This document shows, in pieces, positions 17,141-26,146 of a DNA stretch of 64,000 bases. The stretch is from positions 558,001 to 622,000 of the forward strand of contig NZ_JANHAU010000001.1 in NCBI RefSeq assembly GCF_024464185.1, given 5' to 3'. The notes below the pieces were generated by a model. It was not told the origin of the DNA. It saw only the letters and a program-made list of their open reading frames with translations, and searched no databases. Position numbers and translations under genes: made by a program. The stretch is from Haloarchaeobius salinus. GTDB lineage: Archaea; Halobacteriota; Halobacteria; Halobacteriales; Natrialbaceae. Each line of letters opens with the position of its first letter. Position 1 is the stretch's first letter.

Positions 17141-17285
17141 CCTTTTCTTGCAGTCTCGGCTATTGAGATGTACGATGGTAGGTGTCTGCTTTACAGGCCG
17201 GGCGGCAGCCCACTTCTAACAACATCAACGTCCACCTACCGTTCTCCGCGCTCGCAGACATCAACCAGAGACATCAACAACAGCC
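17141..17285 (+). promoter_or_regulatory. Structured thrS leader with Thr-rich upstream reading frame
   Basis: A T-rich box (CCTTTTCTTG, 17141-17150) could start RNA near 17165-17170. GGTAGGTG (17177-17184) is the exact complement of CACCTACC (17233-17240), and a smaller hairpin GGGC-GGCA-GCCC (17200-17211) sits between. A reading frame from ATG 17168 overlaps the thrS start in another frame; six of its codons 18-33 encode Thr, several as rare ACA. ACATCAAC occurs three times (17222, 17258, 17271). Together this looks like a leader that could sense threonyl-tRNA, but it is unproven. Confidence 0.45.
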
Positions 17286-19229
17286 ATGTCCCAGTCAGAA
17301 TCCGAATCACAGATAGCGGTCGTACTACCGGACGGATCGGAACTCTCCGTCCCCGAAGGAGCCAGCGTCGAGGACGTCGCCTACGAGATCGGCCCCGGTC
17401 TCGGACGTGACACCGTCGCGGGCAAGATCGACGGCGACCTCGTCGCCAAGGAGGCCGTCGTCCACGACGGCGCGGCCATCGAGATCGTCACCGACGGCTC
17501 CGACGAGTACCTCGACGTGATGCGACACACGGCCGCCCACGTCCTCGCACAGGCGGTGAAACGACTGTACCCCGACGCGAAACTCGCCATCGGCCCACCG
17601 ACGGACGAGGGCTTCTACTACGACTTCGACGACATCGACGTCGACGCCGACGACCTCGCCGCCCTCGAGGACGAGATGGCCGACATCGTCGAGGCGGACC
17701 TCGAACTCGAGCGCGAGGCGGTCTCCTACGAGGAGGCGAAGGAGCGCCTCGCCGACGAGCCGTACAAGCTCGAACTGCTCGACGAGCTCCACGAGGCGGG
17801 CGCGGAGATCACCTTCTACTCCCAGGGCGACTTCGAGGACCTCTGTGCCGGCCCGCACGTCGAGTCGACGGGCGAGATCGGCGCGTTCGACCTGCTCGAG
17901 ATCGCCGGCGCGTACTGGCGCGGCGACGAGGACAACGAGATGCAGACGCGCATCTACGGCACGGCGTTCGAGAGCGAGACGGACCTCGAACAGTTCCTCG
18001 ACCGGAAGGAGGAGGCCGAGCGACGCGACCACCGCAAGATCGGCAACCAGATGGACCTGTTCTCCATCCAGGACGTGACGGGGCCGGGGCTACCGCTGTA
18101 CCACCCCAACGGGAAGACGGTGCTGCGCGAGCTGGAGCGGTTCATCGAGGACCTCAACCTCGATTCGGGCTACGAGTACGTCGAGACGCCCCACCTGTTC
18201 AAGACGGACCTGTGGAAGCGCTCGGGCCACTACGACAACTACGAGGACGACATGTTCCTCTTCGAGGTCGACGACGACGAGTTCGGGCTGAAGCCGATGA
18301 ACTGCCCGGGACACGCCGCCATCTTCCAGGACCAGTCCTGGAGCTATCGCGACCTGCCTGTTCGCTACGCGGAGGACGGGAAGGTGTACCGCAAGGAGCA
18401 GTCCGGCGAGCTGTCCGGGCTCTCCCGTGTCTGGGCCTTTACCATCGACGACGGCCACCTGTTCGTCCGTCCCGACCAGATCGAGGCCGAGGTCGAGCAG
18501 ATCCTCGACGCCATCGACACGGTGCTCGACACGTTCGAGCTCGACTACGAGGTCGCACTCGCGACGCGCCCCGAGAAGTCCGTCGGCAGCGACGAGATCT
18601 GGGAGCGGGCCGAGTCCATCCTCGAGCGGGTCATCGAGGAGCACGAGGACGAATACGTCGTCGAGGAGGGTGACGGCGCGTTCTACGGGCCGAAGATCGA
18701 CTTCGCGTTCGAGGACGCCCTGGGGCGCAAGTGGGACGGCCCGACGGTCCAGCTCGACTTCAACATGCCCGAGCGCTTCGACCTCTCCTACGTCGGCGAG
18801 GACAACGAGCACCACCGCCCGGTGATGATCCACCGCGGGGTCTACGGCTCCTACGAGCGCTTCTTCATGGTGCTCATCGAGCACTTCGAGGGCAAGTTCC
18901 CGTTCTGGCTCGCCCCCGAGCAGGTCCGTATCCTGCCCATCTCGGACGACAACCTCGACTACGCCCACGAGGTCGCCGACGAGTTCTCGGAGTTCCGCGT
19001 CGAGGTCAACGACCGCGACGCCACCATCGAGCGCAAGATCCGCGGCGCGCACAACGACCGCGTGCCGTACATGATCATCGTCGGCGGCAACGAGGAGGAG
19101 GCCGGCAACATCTCGGTGCGCGACCGCAAGGAGAACCAGGAGTACGACGTCGAGGTCGACGAGTTCCGCGACCACCTCCGGCGCGAGCGCGACGAGAAGC
19201 ACGTCGAGCCGGACTTCCTGCTGGACTGA
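17286..19229 (+). CDS. thrS: Threonyl-tRNA synthetase, bacterial-type with editing domain
   Basis: This 647-residue enzyme charges tRNA-Thr. Domains in order: TGS (about 8-70), second additional/editing domain with HTAAH (His81, His85) and CAGPH (Cys187, His191), class II catalytic core (about 250-540) with the zinc/ATP motif NCPGH (339-343) and [15 protein letters not shown], then the anticodon-binding domain (about 545-640). The architecture is that of bacterial ThrRS; most archaea have a different editing domain. It is preceded by an unusual leader (17141-17285). Confidence 0.96.
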   Translation: MSQSESESQIAVVLPDGSELSVPEGASVEDVAYEIGPGLGRDTVAGKIDGDLVAKEAVVHDGAAIEIVTDGSDEYLDVMRHTAAHVLAQAVKRLYPDAKLAIGPPTDEGFYYDFDDIDVDADDLAALEDEMADIVEADLELEREAVSYEEAKERLADEPYKLELLDELHEAGAEITFYSQGDFEDLCAGPHVESTGEIGAFDLLEIAGAYWRGDEDNEMQTRIYGTAFESETDLEQFLDRKEEAERRDHRKIGNQMDLFSIQDVTGPGLPLYHPNGKTVLRELERFIEDLNLDSGYEYVETPHLFKTDLWKRSGHYDNYEDDMFLFEVDDDEFGLKPMNCPGHAAIFQDQSWSYRDLPVRYAEDGKVYRKEQSGELSGLSRVWAFTIDDGHLFVRPDQIEAEVEQILDAIDTVLDTFELDYEVALATRPEKSVGSDEIWERAESILERVIEEHEDEYVVEEGDGAFYGPKIDFAFEDALGRKWDGPTVQLDFNMPERFDLSYVGEDNEHHRPVMIHRGVYGSYERFFMVLIEHFEGKFPFWLAPEQVRILPISDDNLDYAHEVADEFSEFRVEVNDRDATIERKIRGAHNDRVPYMIIVGGNEEEAGNISVRDRKENQEYDVEVDEFRDHLRRERDEKHVEPDFLLD

Positions 19230-19337
19230 GCGGTCTCGGGGGCCGGCTCCTCCCGGGACGGTTGTTACACGACCGTGTGTACCCACTCGACATTTCGTTT
19301 CGACGTATTCATGGTTGCGTAGTCGTGTATAGTGGTC

Positions 19338-20054
19338 ATGAACCGCGCAGAGAAGGCGGCACTCCAGCTTCGCGCCGTCGACGTGCTCCAGATGCTGAAG
19401 GAGACGCGCACCTACGACGAACTCGCCGAGGTCACCGGCCTCCCGGCGGGCGATTTGAACCGCTACGTGAACGGCCACGTCCTCCCGAGCGCCGAGCGCG
19501 CCCACGAGGTCGTCTCCGGCGTCGGCCACGGGGCACTCGCCGACGAACTCGAAGCCAGGATCGAGGTGGACGACGAGGGCTACGTCGACAACTCAATCGC
19601 CGTCTTCGACCAGTCGTTCCTCGACCTCGTCGCACCGGTCGCCGCCGACGCCTACGGGTTCGAGCGGCCGGACGCCGTGCTGACCGCGGCGACGGACGGT
19701 ATCACGCTCGCGGCGGCGATGGCGAGCTACTTCGGCGCGCGCTGTGTCTACGCGAAGAAGAGCAAGGAGACCGCCGTCGAGGAGTTCGTCGAGGCCCGCC
19801 AGCGCCTCCAGTCCGGCATCGAGCTCACCTACTACCTGCCGGCGTCCGCGCTCTCGCCGGGCGACACCGTCCTCGTCGTCGACGACCTCATCCGCTCGGG
19901 CGAGACCCAGGAGCTGCTGCTCGACATCGCGGACCACGCCGGTGCGGCGGTCGGCGGCGTCTTCGCCCTCATCGCGGTCGGCGACGAGGGCACCGAGCGT
20001 GCAGCCGCGCTCACCGACGCCCCGGTCGGCGCGCTGGTCGACGTCGAACCCTGA
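19338..20054 (+). CDS. gfcR: GfcR-type transcription regulator (HTH plus phosphoribosyltransferase-like domain)
   Basis: The product has 238 residues. The N-terminus has a helix-turn-helix (about 20-55, TYDELAEVTGLPAGDLNRYVNG). The rest is a PRTase fold with PRPP loop VLVVDDLIRSGET and flexible loop YAKKSKETA. This is the architecture of GfcR, the haloarchaeal activator of sugar-catabolism genes described in Haloferax volcanii, often misnamed PyrE; the true pyrE lies at 16574. A TATA-like box (about 19306-19313) is 25-32 bases before ATG 19338. The effector is not known from sequence. Confidence 0.88.
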   Translation: MNRAEKAALQLRAVDVLQMLKETRTYDELAEVTGLPAGDLNRYVNGHVLPSAERAHEVVSGVGHGALADELEARIEVDDEGYVDNSIAVFDQSFLDLVAPVAADAYGFERPDAVLTAATDGITLAAAMASYFGARCVYAKKSKETAVEEFVEARQRLQSGIELTYYLPASALSPGDTVLVVDDLIRSGETQELLLDIADHAGAAVGGVFALIAVGDEGTERAAALTDAPVGALVDVEP

Positions 20055-20081
20055 GTCGTTCCCGCAGCCCCCCGTTCGTTC

Positions 20082-22004
20082 TCACGCCTCCCGCTCGACC
20101 AGCGCCTCGCGCGTCTCGCGGATGACCCGGGCGACGCGTTCGACCTCGCCGCCCTCGTCGGCGATGTAGCCCGCGATGGACTCCGTCGCCGCGAGCAGCC
20201 ACGCCGCCCGTTCGGCGATGCGTCCAACGTCGCCCGGCCCGACGCCGTACTGCTCGGCGAGCTCGTCGAGCGCGACCCCGTCGGCCCAGTCCGCGAGCAT
20301 CAGCGCGGTCTTGAACACGTCGAGCCAGCGCTGGAAGTCGCCGTCGAAGCTCATCACCGACTTCGTGAGCTCGCTCTCGCGTCGGGTCGCCGCATCCGTC
20401 ACCCGGCCGGCCTCGTCGTTGCGGGTGTACAGCGTCGGCATGTCGCTCGTGTCGCAGACGAGCTCGAGGACGGTCAGCGGCGTCACCCGCGGCAGGTCGG
20501 CCGCCTGCTCGATGGCGTCGACGACGGACGCGCCGGTGACGGGGTCGACGTAGACCCGGGAGACGAGCGTGCCGAGCCGGGTGGCGGCGAGCCCGTCGCG
20601 CCGGTCGAGCATCCCCGCCGCCGCGAGGTAGTCGAGCACGTCACCGACGACCGAACCCAGCTCGTCGGCGGCGCGCTGGTGGCCGTAGAACGTCTCGTCC
20701 AGCAGGTCGAGCACCTCGGTCCGGGAGTCGGCGAAGCCCGACGCGACCGTCGAGAGCACGTGGGTGCGCAGGGCGCGCTCGCTGTCGAGCTTCGAGGTGA
20801 CGCGCTCGGGCTCGGCCCCGACGTAGCGGTCGCGCAGGTCGTCGGCCGCCTCGGCGTCGCCGGCGACGAGCAGCGCCTCGCCGTAGGGGTCGAGGTGGGG
20901 GCGGCCGGCCCGTCCGAACATCTGGTGGACCTCGAGCACCGGCAGCGGGGTCATCGCGTCGCCGTCGTAGCGCTCGTGGTCCCGGACGACGACCCGGCGG
21001 GCCGGGACGTTGACGCCGGCGGCGAGCGTCGGCGTCGCGACGATGACCGTCAGCTCCCGGTTCCGGAAGGCGTCCTCGACGACCCGGCGCTGGTCCGCCG
21101 AGAGTCCGGCGTGGTGGAACGCCACCGCGTTGGCGGCCGAGCGCGCGAGGTCGGTGCCCGTGCCGGTCGTCGCCAGGAGGCGCAGCTCCTCCGCCACCTC
21201 GGCGGCATCGGCGAGGAACTCGTCGGCGAGGTCGCCAGCGAGCGCCTGCGCGGACCGGCGCGAGGAGACGAACACGAGGCACTGGCCGCCGTCGGCCACG
21301 GCGTCGCGGGCGAGTGCGATTGCGGGCTGGTCGCCGCCGGTCGGGATGTCGCGCTCCTCGCCGTCCTCGAACACCGCGGTCCCCTCGGCGTAGACGCCCG
21401 TCTTCAGGTCGACGGGTCGCCAGTCGCTCGCGACGAGTTCGGCGTCCAGCCAGTCGGCGATCTCGGCGGCGTTGCCGACCGTCGCGGAGAGCCCGACGAG
21501 CTGGATCTCCGGGGTGAGCCGGCGGAGCTTCGCGACGGTCACCTCCAGCGTCGGTCCGCGCCCGTCCTGGTCGAGCAGGTGTATCTCGTCGACGACCGCG
21601 CAGTCGACGGCTTCGATCCACTCGGCCCCGTTCCGGATCGCCGAGTCGACCTTCTCGCTGGTGGCGACGACGATGTCGTGCCTGGCGAGGTCCTCGTCGG
21701 TCGCGTCGAAGTCGCCCGTCGCGATGCCGACGCTCACGTCCGGCAGCTCTGCGAACTCGTCGTACTTCTCCGTCGCGAGCGCCCGCAGCGGGACGACGTA
21801 CACCGCCGGTCCGTCGCTGGTGAGCATCGCGAGCTGGGCGACGAACGTCTTGCCCGAGGCGGTGGGGACGGCCGCGAGGACGCGTTCCCCCTCGCAGACT
21901 CCGGCCTCGACCGCCGCCTGCTGTGGCGGGTAGAGCTCCTCGACGCCCTGGGCCGCGAAGTGCTCGACGAAGCGCTCGGCCAGCGGCAGGTCCGCGACGT
22001 GCAT
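20082..22004 (-). CDS. Ski2/Hel308-like ATP-dependent helicase lacking the C-terminal HhH domain
   Basis: This 640-residue superfamily 2 helicase has Walker A PTASGKT, DEIH box, motif III SATVGN, motif VI QMFGRAGRPHLD, a winged-helix and part of the ratchet helical domain. Full Hel308 continues with a helix-hairpin-helix domain after RIAERAAWLL; here the protein ends about 45 residues later (REALVEREA). It probably unwinds branched DNA or RNA, but may be a distinct paralogue. A TATA box (about 22029-22036, minus strand) is 25-32 bases before the ATG. Confidence 0.85.
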   Translation of the reverse strand: MHVADLPLAERFVEHFAAQGVEELYPPQQAAVEAGVCEGERVLAAVPTASGKTFVAQLAMLTSDGPAVYVVPLRALATEKYDEFAELPDVSVGIATGDFDATDEDLARHDIVVATSEKVDSAIRNGAEWIEAVDCAVVDEIHLLDQDGRGPTLEVTVAKLRRLTPEIQLVGLSATVGNAAEIADWLDAELVASDWRPVDLKTGVYAEGTAVFEDGEERDIPTGGDQPAIALARDAVADGGQCLVFVSSRRSAQALAGDLADEFLADAAEVAEELRLLATTGTGTDLARSAANAVAFHHAGLSADQRRVVEDAFRNRELTVIVATPTLAAGVNVPARRVVVRDHERYDGDAMTPLPVLEVHQMFGRAGRPHLDPYGEALLVAGDAEAADDLRDRYVGAEPERVTSKLDSERALRTHVLSTVASGFADSRTEVLDLLDETFYGHQRAADELGSVVGDVLDYLAAAGMLDRRDGLAATRLGTLVSRVYVDPVTGASVVDAIEQAADLPRVTPLTVLELVCDTSDMPTLYTRNDEAGRVTDAATRRESELTKSVMSFDGDFQRWLDVFKTALMLADWADGVALDELAEQYGVGPGDVGRIAERAAWLLAATESIAGYIADEGGEVERVARVIRETREALVEREA

Positions 22005-22129
22005 CTACCACGGTGTTCGGCGGGATGGTATAAAAAGTGGAGCCGGAGCACGGACCGCACGGGCGGGCCGCCACCCCCGGCGTTCGGTACCTCCGGGACC
22101 GGTTTCTCGACGCATCTTCGTGCAATTAT

Positions 22130-22141
22130 ACATGTACATGT
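22130..22141. promoter_or_regulatory. 12-bp perfect palindrome upstream of purine permease
   Basis: ACATGTACATGT is a perfect 12-base palindrome inside an AT-rich stretch. It lies about 30 bases upstream of the permease TATA box (TTTATAGTGC, 22171-22180). The position suits an activator site or operator controlling the permease. No regulator can be named. Confidence 0.4.
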
Positions 22142-22207
22142 GTATTATTCGGGCTTGTTTCCGGAACAGTTTTATAGTGCAGATTTGTGGTTGGTCGTAC
22201 GTGCATT

Positions 22208-23707
22208 ATGGGTTCCAGTGACAGTGCGGCGGAGCAGTCGGGCTCTGGTGGTGGGTCCGGTCTGTTCGGCTTCGACGAGCACGGTACAGACCTCAGAACC
22301 GAGCTACTGGCGGGGCTGACGACGTTCCTGACGATGAGCTACATCATCGTCGTCAACCCGGCTATCCTCAGCATCGTCATCACCCCGGAGGAACTCGGGG
22401 TCGCGCCGGGGATGGAGTTCCAGCTGCTCGCCGTGACCACCATCATCTCCTCGGTCGCGGCGATGCTGGTGATGGCGTTCTACGCGAACCGACCCTTCGG
22501 GCTCGCCCCCGGGATGGGGCTGAACGCCTTCTTCGTCGCCGTCGTCCTGACGATTCCGTCGGTGACGTGGCAGGTCGCCCTCGCAGCCGTCTTCGTCGAG
22601 GGCCTGCTGTTCATCGCCTTGACGCTCGTCGGCCTGCGCGAGTACGTCATCAACCTCTTCCCCGACCCCGTGAAGTACGGCGTCGGGCCCGGTATCGGGC
22701 TGTTCCTCGCGCTCATCGGGCTCCAGCAGATGCGCATCATCGCCGGCGACATCGGTATCGTCGAGGCCCCGACCGACGCCGGGAACTTCGTGACGCTGAA
22801 CCCGGTGCTCGCACAGGACGCCATCGCCATCGTCTCCATCGTCGGCGTGCTCCTGACGCTCGTGCTCTACGCCCGTGGCGTCAAGGGCTCCATCGTGGCG
22901 GGCATCCTCGGGACGAGCGTCATCAGCTACGTCGTCGCGGCCCTGGGCGTGACCGCCGACATCGGGTCGCTCCCGGTCGAGGGCGAGGGAATCAAGCTCG
23001 CCGCCGCGACGTCGAGCCTCGCACCCGGGGTCGGCGACCTCAGCTACTCCGTCGCGGACTACGACATCACCCCGCTGGTCGGCGCGTTCGTCGACGGGTT
23101 CGCGAACGTCGAGGCCGTGACGTTCGCGATGGTGATGTTCACGTTCTTCTTCGTCGACTTCTTCGACACCGCCGGCACGCTCGTCGGACTGTCCAACGCC
23201 GCGGACATGACCGACGAGAACGGCGAGGTCCCCGAAATCGAGAAGCCCCTGCTCGCCGACGCGGTCGGGACGACCGTCGGCGGCATCGTCGGCACCTCGA
23301 CGGTGACGACGTACATCGAGTCCTCGACGGGTATCGAGGAGGGTGGCCGCACCGGGATGACGGCACTGGTCGTCGCCGGGCTGTTCCTGCTCGCGCTGGT
23401 CGCCATCCCGCTGCTCTCGGCGATCCCTTCGTTCGCACCGTACGTCGCGTTCGTCATCGTCGCGGTGTTCATGCTGCGCAACGTCACCGACATCGACTGG
23501 CAGGACAGCGCGAGCGCGATCACCGGCGGGCTGACCATCATGCTGATGCCGCTGACGACGTCCATCGCGACCGGGATCGCCGGCGGACTGCTCGCGTACC
23601 CGCTCGTCTCGGCGGCACAGGGCGAGTTCGAGGACGTCCGCCTCGGGCACTGGGCGCTCGCGGGGCTCGTCGTCGTCTACTACGTCGTCCGGACCGTCTA
23701 CATCTGA
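22208..23707 (+). CDS. NCS2-family purine permease (AzgA-like)
   Basis: The product has 499 residues and 13-14 membrane helices. The N-terminus GLFGFDEHGTDLRTELLAGLTTFLTMSYIIVVNP is the mark of the AzgA branch of nucleobase:cation symporters, which import adenine, guanine or hypoxanthine. The conserved FFDTAGTLVGLSN helix and GTSTVTTYIESSTGIEEGGRTG loop are present. ATG 22208 has a TATA box about 28-37 bases upstream. An in-frame codon at 22187 is rejected because it falls between TATA and the expected start. Confidence 0.9.
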   Translation: MGSSDSAAEQSGSGGGSGLFGFDEHGTDLRTELLAGLTTFLTMSYIIVVNPAILSIVITPEELGVAPGMEFQLLAVTTIISSVAAMLVMAFYANRPFGLAPGMGLNAFFVAVVLTIPSVTWQVALAAVFVEGLLFIALTLVGLREYVINLFPDPVKYGVGPGIGLFLALIGLQQMRIIAGDIGIVEAPTDAGNFVTLNPVLAQDAIAIVSIVGVLLTLVLYARGVKGSIVAGILGTSVISYVVAALGVTADIGSLPVEGEGIKLAAATSSLAPGVGDLSYSVADYDITPLVGAFVDGFANVEAVTFAMVMFTFFFVDFFDTAGTLVGLSNAADMTDENGEVPEIEKPLLADAVGTTVGGIVGTSTVTTYIESSTGIEEGGRTGMTALVVAGLFLLALVAIPLLSAIPSFAPYVAFVIVAVFMLRNVTDIDWQDSASAITGGLTIMLMPLTTSIATGIAGGLLAYPLVSAAQGEFEDVRLGHWALAGLVVVYYVVRTVYI

Positions 23708-23775
23708 CTGGTCTGGCGGCCACGGCGCACACGACCGCCGTCCCTTTTATGCCGAGGCCCCAAGCGGTGACCAGC

Positions 23776-24021
23776 ATGTCCAACCTCGAACTGTACGACC
23801 TCCCCGGCTGTCCGTTCTGCGCGAAGGTGAAGACCAAGCTCGACGAGCTCGGCCTCGAGTACGAGACCCACGAGGTACCGCGCTCGCACAGCCAGCGCAC
23901 CGAGGTGAAGGCGGTCAGCGGTCAGACCGGCGTCCCGGTGCTCGTCGACCCCGACAACGGCGTCGAGGGGATGCCCGAGTCCGACGACATCGTCGCGTAC
24001 CTCGAGGAGCACTACGCGTAG
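23776..24021 (+). CDS. Glutaredoxin-like protein
   Basis: This 81-residue thioredoxin fold begins MSNLELYDLPGCPFCAKV. CPFC is the redox motif, and the cis-Pro is in TGVPVLVD. It should reduce disulfides of proteins or small thiols in the cytosol; in haloarchaea gamma-glutamylcysteine replaces glutathione. A TATA-like box (TTTTATG, 23744-23750) precedes the ATG by 26-32 bases, so the gene likely has its own promoter though it follows the permease closely. Confidence 0.9.
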   Translation: MSNLELYDLPGCPFCAKVKTKLDELGLEYETHEVPRSHSQRTEVKAVSGQTGVPVLVDPDNGVEGMPESDDIVAYLEEHYA

Positions 24022-24094
24022 CGACTCCGTCACCGTCGGGAGAACGGTCGGCGCGACGACAATCTTCTTAAATCAACCGCACGTACGGACAGGT

Positions 24095-24370
24095 ATGCCC
24101 GAGAAACCGAGTTCCGGCGAGATTCTGGGGGTCCCGTACAACTTCGAACGGCCGAGCCTCAGCCGCATGGTCTCCTCCTACTGGGAGCCCGGCGAGGGGA
24201 TGCTCGTGAAGAAGCCCTTCGGCATCGGCTACACGCTGAACCTGGCGAACTGGCGCTCGTGGGTCGTCATCGCGATCGCCGGCGGCCTGCTCTGGCAGGA
24301 GCGCAACTCCGGCTCCGAGGCCGAGGAGGAGGAGGACGACGAGGCCGTCGAGGTCATCGTCGAGGACTAG
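24095..24370 (+). CDS. DUF5808-like small membrane protein
   Basis: The product has 91 residues. The motif KPFGIGYTLNLANWRSW precedes one TM helix (about 52-68), and the tail is Glu/Asp-rich. This matches a small family widespread in haloarchaea (DUF5808 type) with no known role. A TATA box (CTTCTTAAATC, about 24063-24073) lies before the ATG. It converges with nuoCD, whose stop begins at the next base. Confidence 0.75.
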   Translation: MPEKPSSGEILGVPYNFERPSLSRMVSSYWEPGEGMLVKKPFGIGYTLNLANWRSWVVIAIAGGLLWQERNSGSEAEEEEDDEAVEVIVED

Positions 24371-26026
24371 TCAGCGGTCGACTTCTCCCATGATGGTGTC
24401 GAGGCTGCCCAGCGACGCGATCAGGTCCGCGACGTACTCGCCCTCGGCGATGGGGGGCAGCGCGGAGAGGTTCGAGAAGCACGGGCTCCGGATCTTGAAC
24501 CGCGCGGGCGTGCCCGTGCCGTCCGAGCGCATGTAGATGCCGAGCTCGCCCTTCGCGCCCTCGACGGCGCGGTAGACCTCGGTGTCTGCCTCCGGTTTGA
24601 GGGTGCGGGGGACGTTCGACTGGATGGTTCGGTCCTCGTCGGGCCACTCCTCGAGGACGTCGACGCACTGCTCGATGATCCTCGCGCTCTCCTCGACCTC
24701 CCGCAGACGGACGAGCACGCGGGCGAAGTTGTCGCAGCCGTCCTCGGTGACGACGTCCCAGTCGAGCTCGTCGTAGTAGCCGTACGGGTCGTCACGGCGG
24801 AGGTCGTAGTCGACCCCGGAGCCGCGGGCGACGGGGCCGGTGCAGCCGTACTCCTTGGCCGTATCGGGGTCGAGGTGGCCGGTATCGACGCAGCGCAGCT
24901 GGAATATCTCGTTGCTCGTGAGCAGGTCGTGGTACTCCTCCAGGGCGGGCGGGAACGTCGCCAGCGTCTCGCGGACGTCCTCGAAGAACGCCTCGCGGGG
25001 TTCGGGGAGGTCCCAGGCGACGCCGCCGAGGCGGAAGTAGTTGAACATCATGCGCTGGCCGGTGAGCTGTTCGAGCAGCCCGAGTGCCTTCTCGCGGTCG
25101 CGGATGCCGTACTGGAAGACGGCGGTGAACTCGCCGAACACGTCGAGCGCGTACGTCGCGACGGCGAGCATGTGCGAGGCGATGCGGCAGAGCTCCGCGC
25201 CCATCGTCCGGATGACCTGCGCGTACTCCGGCACCTCGATGTCGGCCATGTCCTCGGCGGCGCGGGCGTAGGCCCACTCGTTCAGCAGCCCCGAGGAGGC
25301 CCAGTCCCAGCGGTCCGGGTACGGCATGATCTGGTGGCGGTAGGTGCCCTGCTGGCACAGCTGCTCCTGACAGCGGTGGATGAAGCCGATGTCCGGGTCC
25401 ACGCCCACCACCGTCTCGCCGTCGAGGACGGTCTCGACGTGTAACACGCCGTGGGTCGCGGGGTGGTGCGGGCCGATGTTGAGAAAGAGCGTGTCCCCCT
25501 CGCGGCCGTCGTCCTGCAGGGGGTTGGCGTGTCCCTCCAGCGTGACAATCTGTGGCTGGTCCTGGTCGTAGTCGGTCGAGAGCGGGTGGCCCTGCCAGGT
25601 GTGTGGCAGCAGGATGCGGCGCAGGTCCGGGTGGTCGCCGTAGTCGATGCCGACGAGGTCGTACGCCTCGCGTTCGTGCCAGTTCGCCGTCTCGTACACC
25701 GGGGCGGCGGACTCGCTCCACGGGTCGTCGACGCTCGTCGGGACGACGACGCTCAGCTCGTCGGTCGGGTCGTCGTACCGCTTGAGGTGGTAGATGGTCT
25801 CGTAGCGGTCCTCGTACTGCTGGGCGGTGACACAGGAGCAGTGGTCGTAGCCCGCCTCCCGCTTGAGGTGGCCGAGGACGGTCTGGACCTCGTCCGGCCG
25901 GACGACGATGCCCGGCGCGTTCAGGTGCTCCTCGCGGTCGAGGACGTACTCGCCGACCAGCCCGTCGATGTCGGGCTCGCTGGCCTCCTCCGTCCGTACC
26001 AGCGCCTCGGTCTGCCCGCCGCTCAC
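24371..26026 (-). CDS. nuoCD: NADH dehydrogenase-like complex I subunit CD (NuoCD fusion)
   Basis: The product has 551 residues. The NuoC part (about 25-170) has ANWHEREAYDLVGIDY...HPDLRRILLP. The NuoD part (about 190-551) has NIGPHHPATHG, MPYPDRWDWAS near the quinone site, and the C-terminal IMGEVDR. In haloarchaeal complex I this hydrophilic subunit sits between NuoB and the membrane arm. No other nuo gene is near, which is unusual. The GTG start at 26026 overlaps the TGA of a 13-codon frame (ATG 26064); no better start exists. Confidence 0.9.
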   Translation of the reverse strand: MSGGQTEALVRTEEASEPDIDGLVGEYVLDREEHLNAPGIVVRPDEVQTVLGHLKREAGYDHCSCVTAQQYEDRYETIYHLKRYDDPTDELSVVVPTSVDDPWSESAAPVYETANWHEREAYDLVGIDYGDHPDLRRILLPHTWQGHPLSTDYDQDQPQIVTLEGHANPLQDDGREGDTLFLNIGPHHPATHGVLHVETVLDGETVVGVDPDIGFIHRCQEQLCQQGTYRHQIMPYPDRWDWASSGLLNEWAYARAAEDMADIEVPEYAQVIRTMGAELCRIASHMLAVATYALDVFGEFTAVFQYGIRDREKALGLLEQLTGQRMMFNYFRLGGVAWDLPEPREAFFEDVRETLATFPPALEEYHDLLTSNEIFQLRCVDTGHLDPDTAKEYGCTGPVARGSGVDYDLRRDDPYGYYDELDWDVVTEDGCDNFARVLVRLREVEESARIIEQCVDVLEEWPDEDRTIQSNVPRTLKPEADTEVYRAVEGAKGELGIYMRSDGTGTPARFKIRSPCFSNLSALPPIAEGEYVADLIASLGSLDTIMGEVDR

Positions 26027-26073
26027 GAATCGACACCCCCTGTCTGCCTCGTCGGTCGCGCCATATCGGCTAT

Positions 26074-26091
26074 CGTGCTCCGGGGAGCACG
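26074..26091. promoter_or_regulatory. 8-bp inverted repeat between nuoCD and Bat-type regulator
   Basis: CGTGCTCC-GG-GGAGCACG is an inverted repeat with 8-base arms and a 2-base centre in the divergent promoter region. A TATA-like TTTAAGT box (26118-26124) nearby serves the rightward gene at leaderless spacing and might serve both. It could be the binding site of the adjacent regulator, which is an inference. Confidence 0.4.
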
Positions 26092-26146
26092 GTCCTTCGG
26101 TCGCAGTCGCTAGGGGATTTAAGTCAGAAGTCCGAACCCGTGGTCG

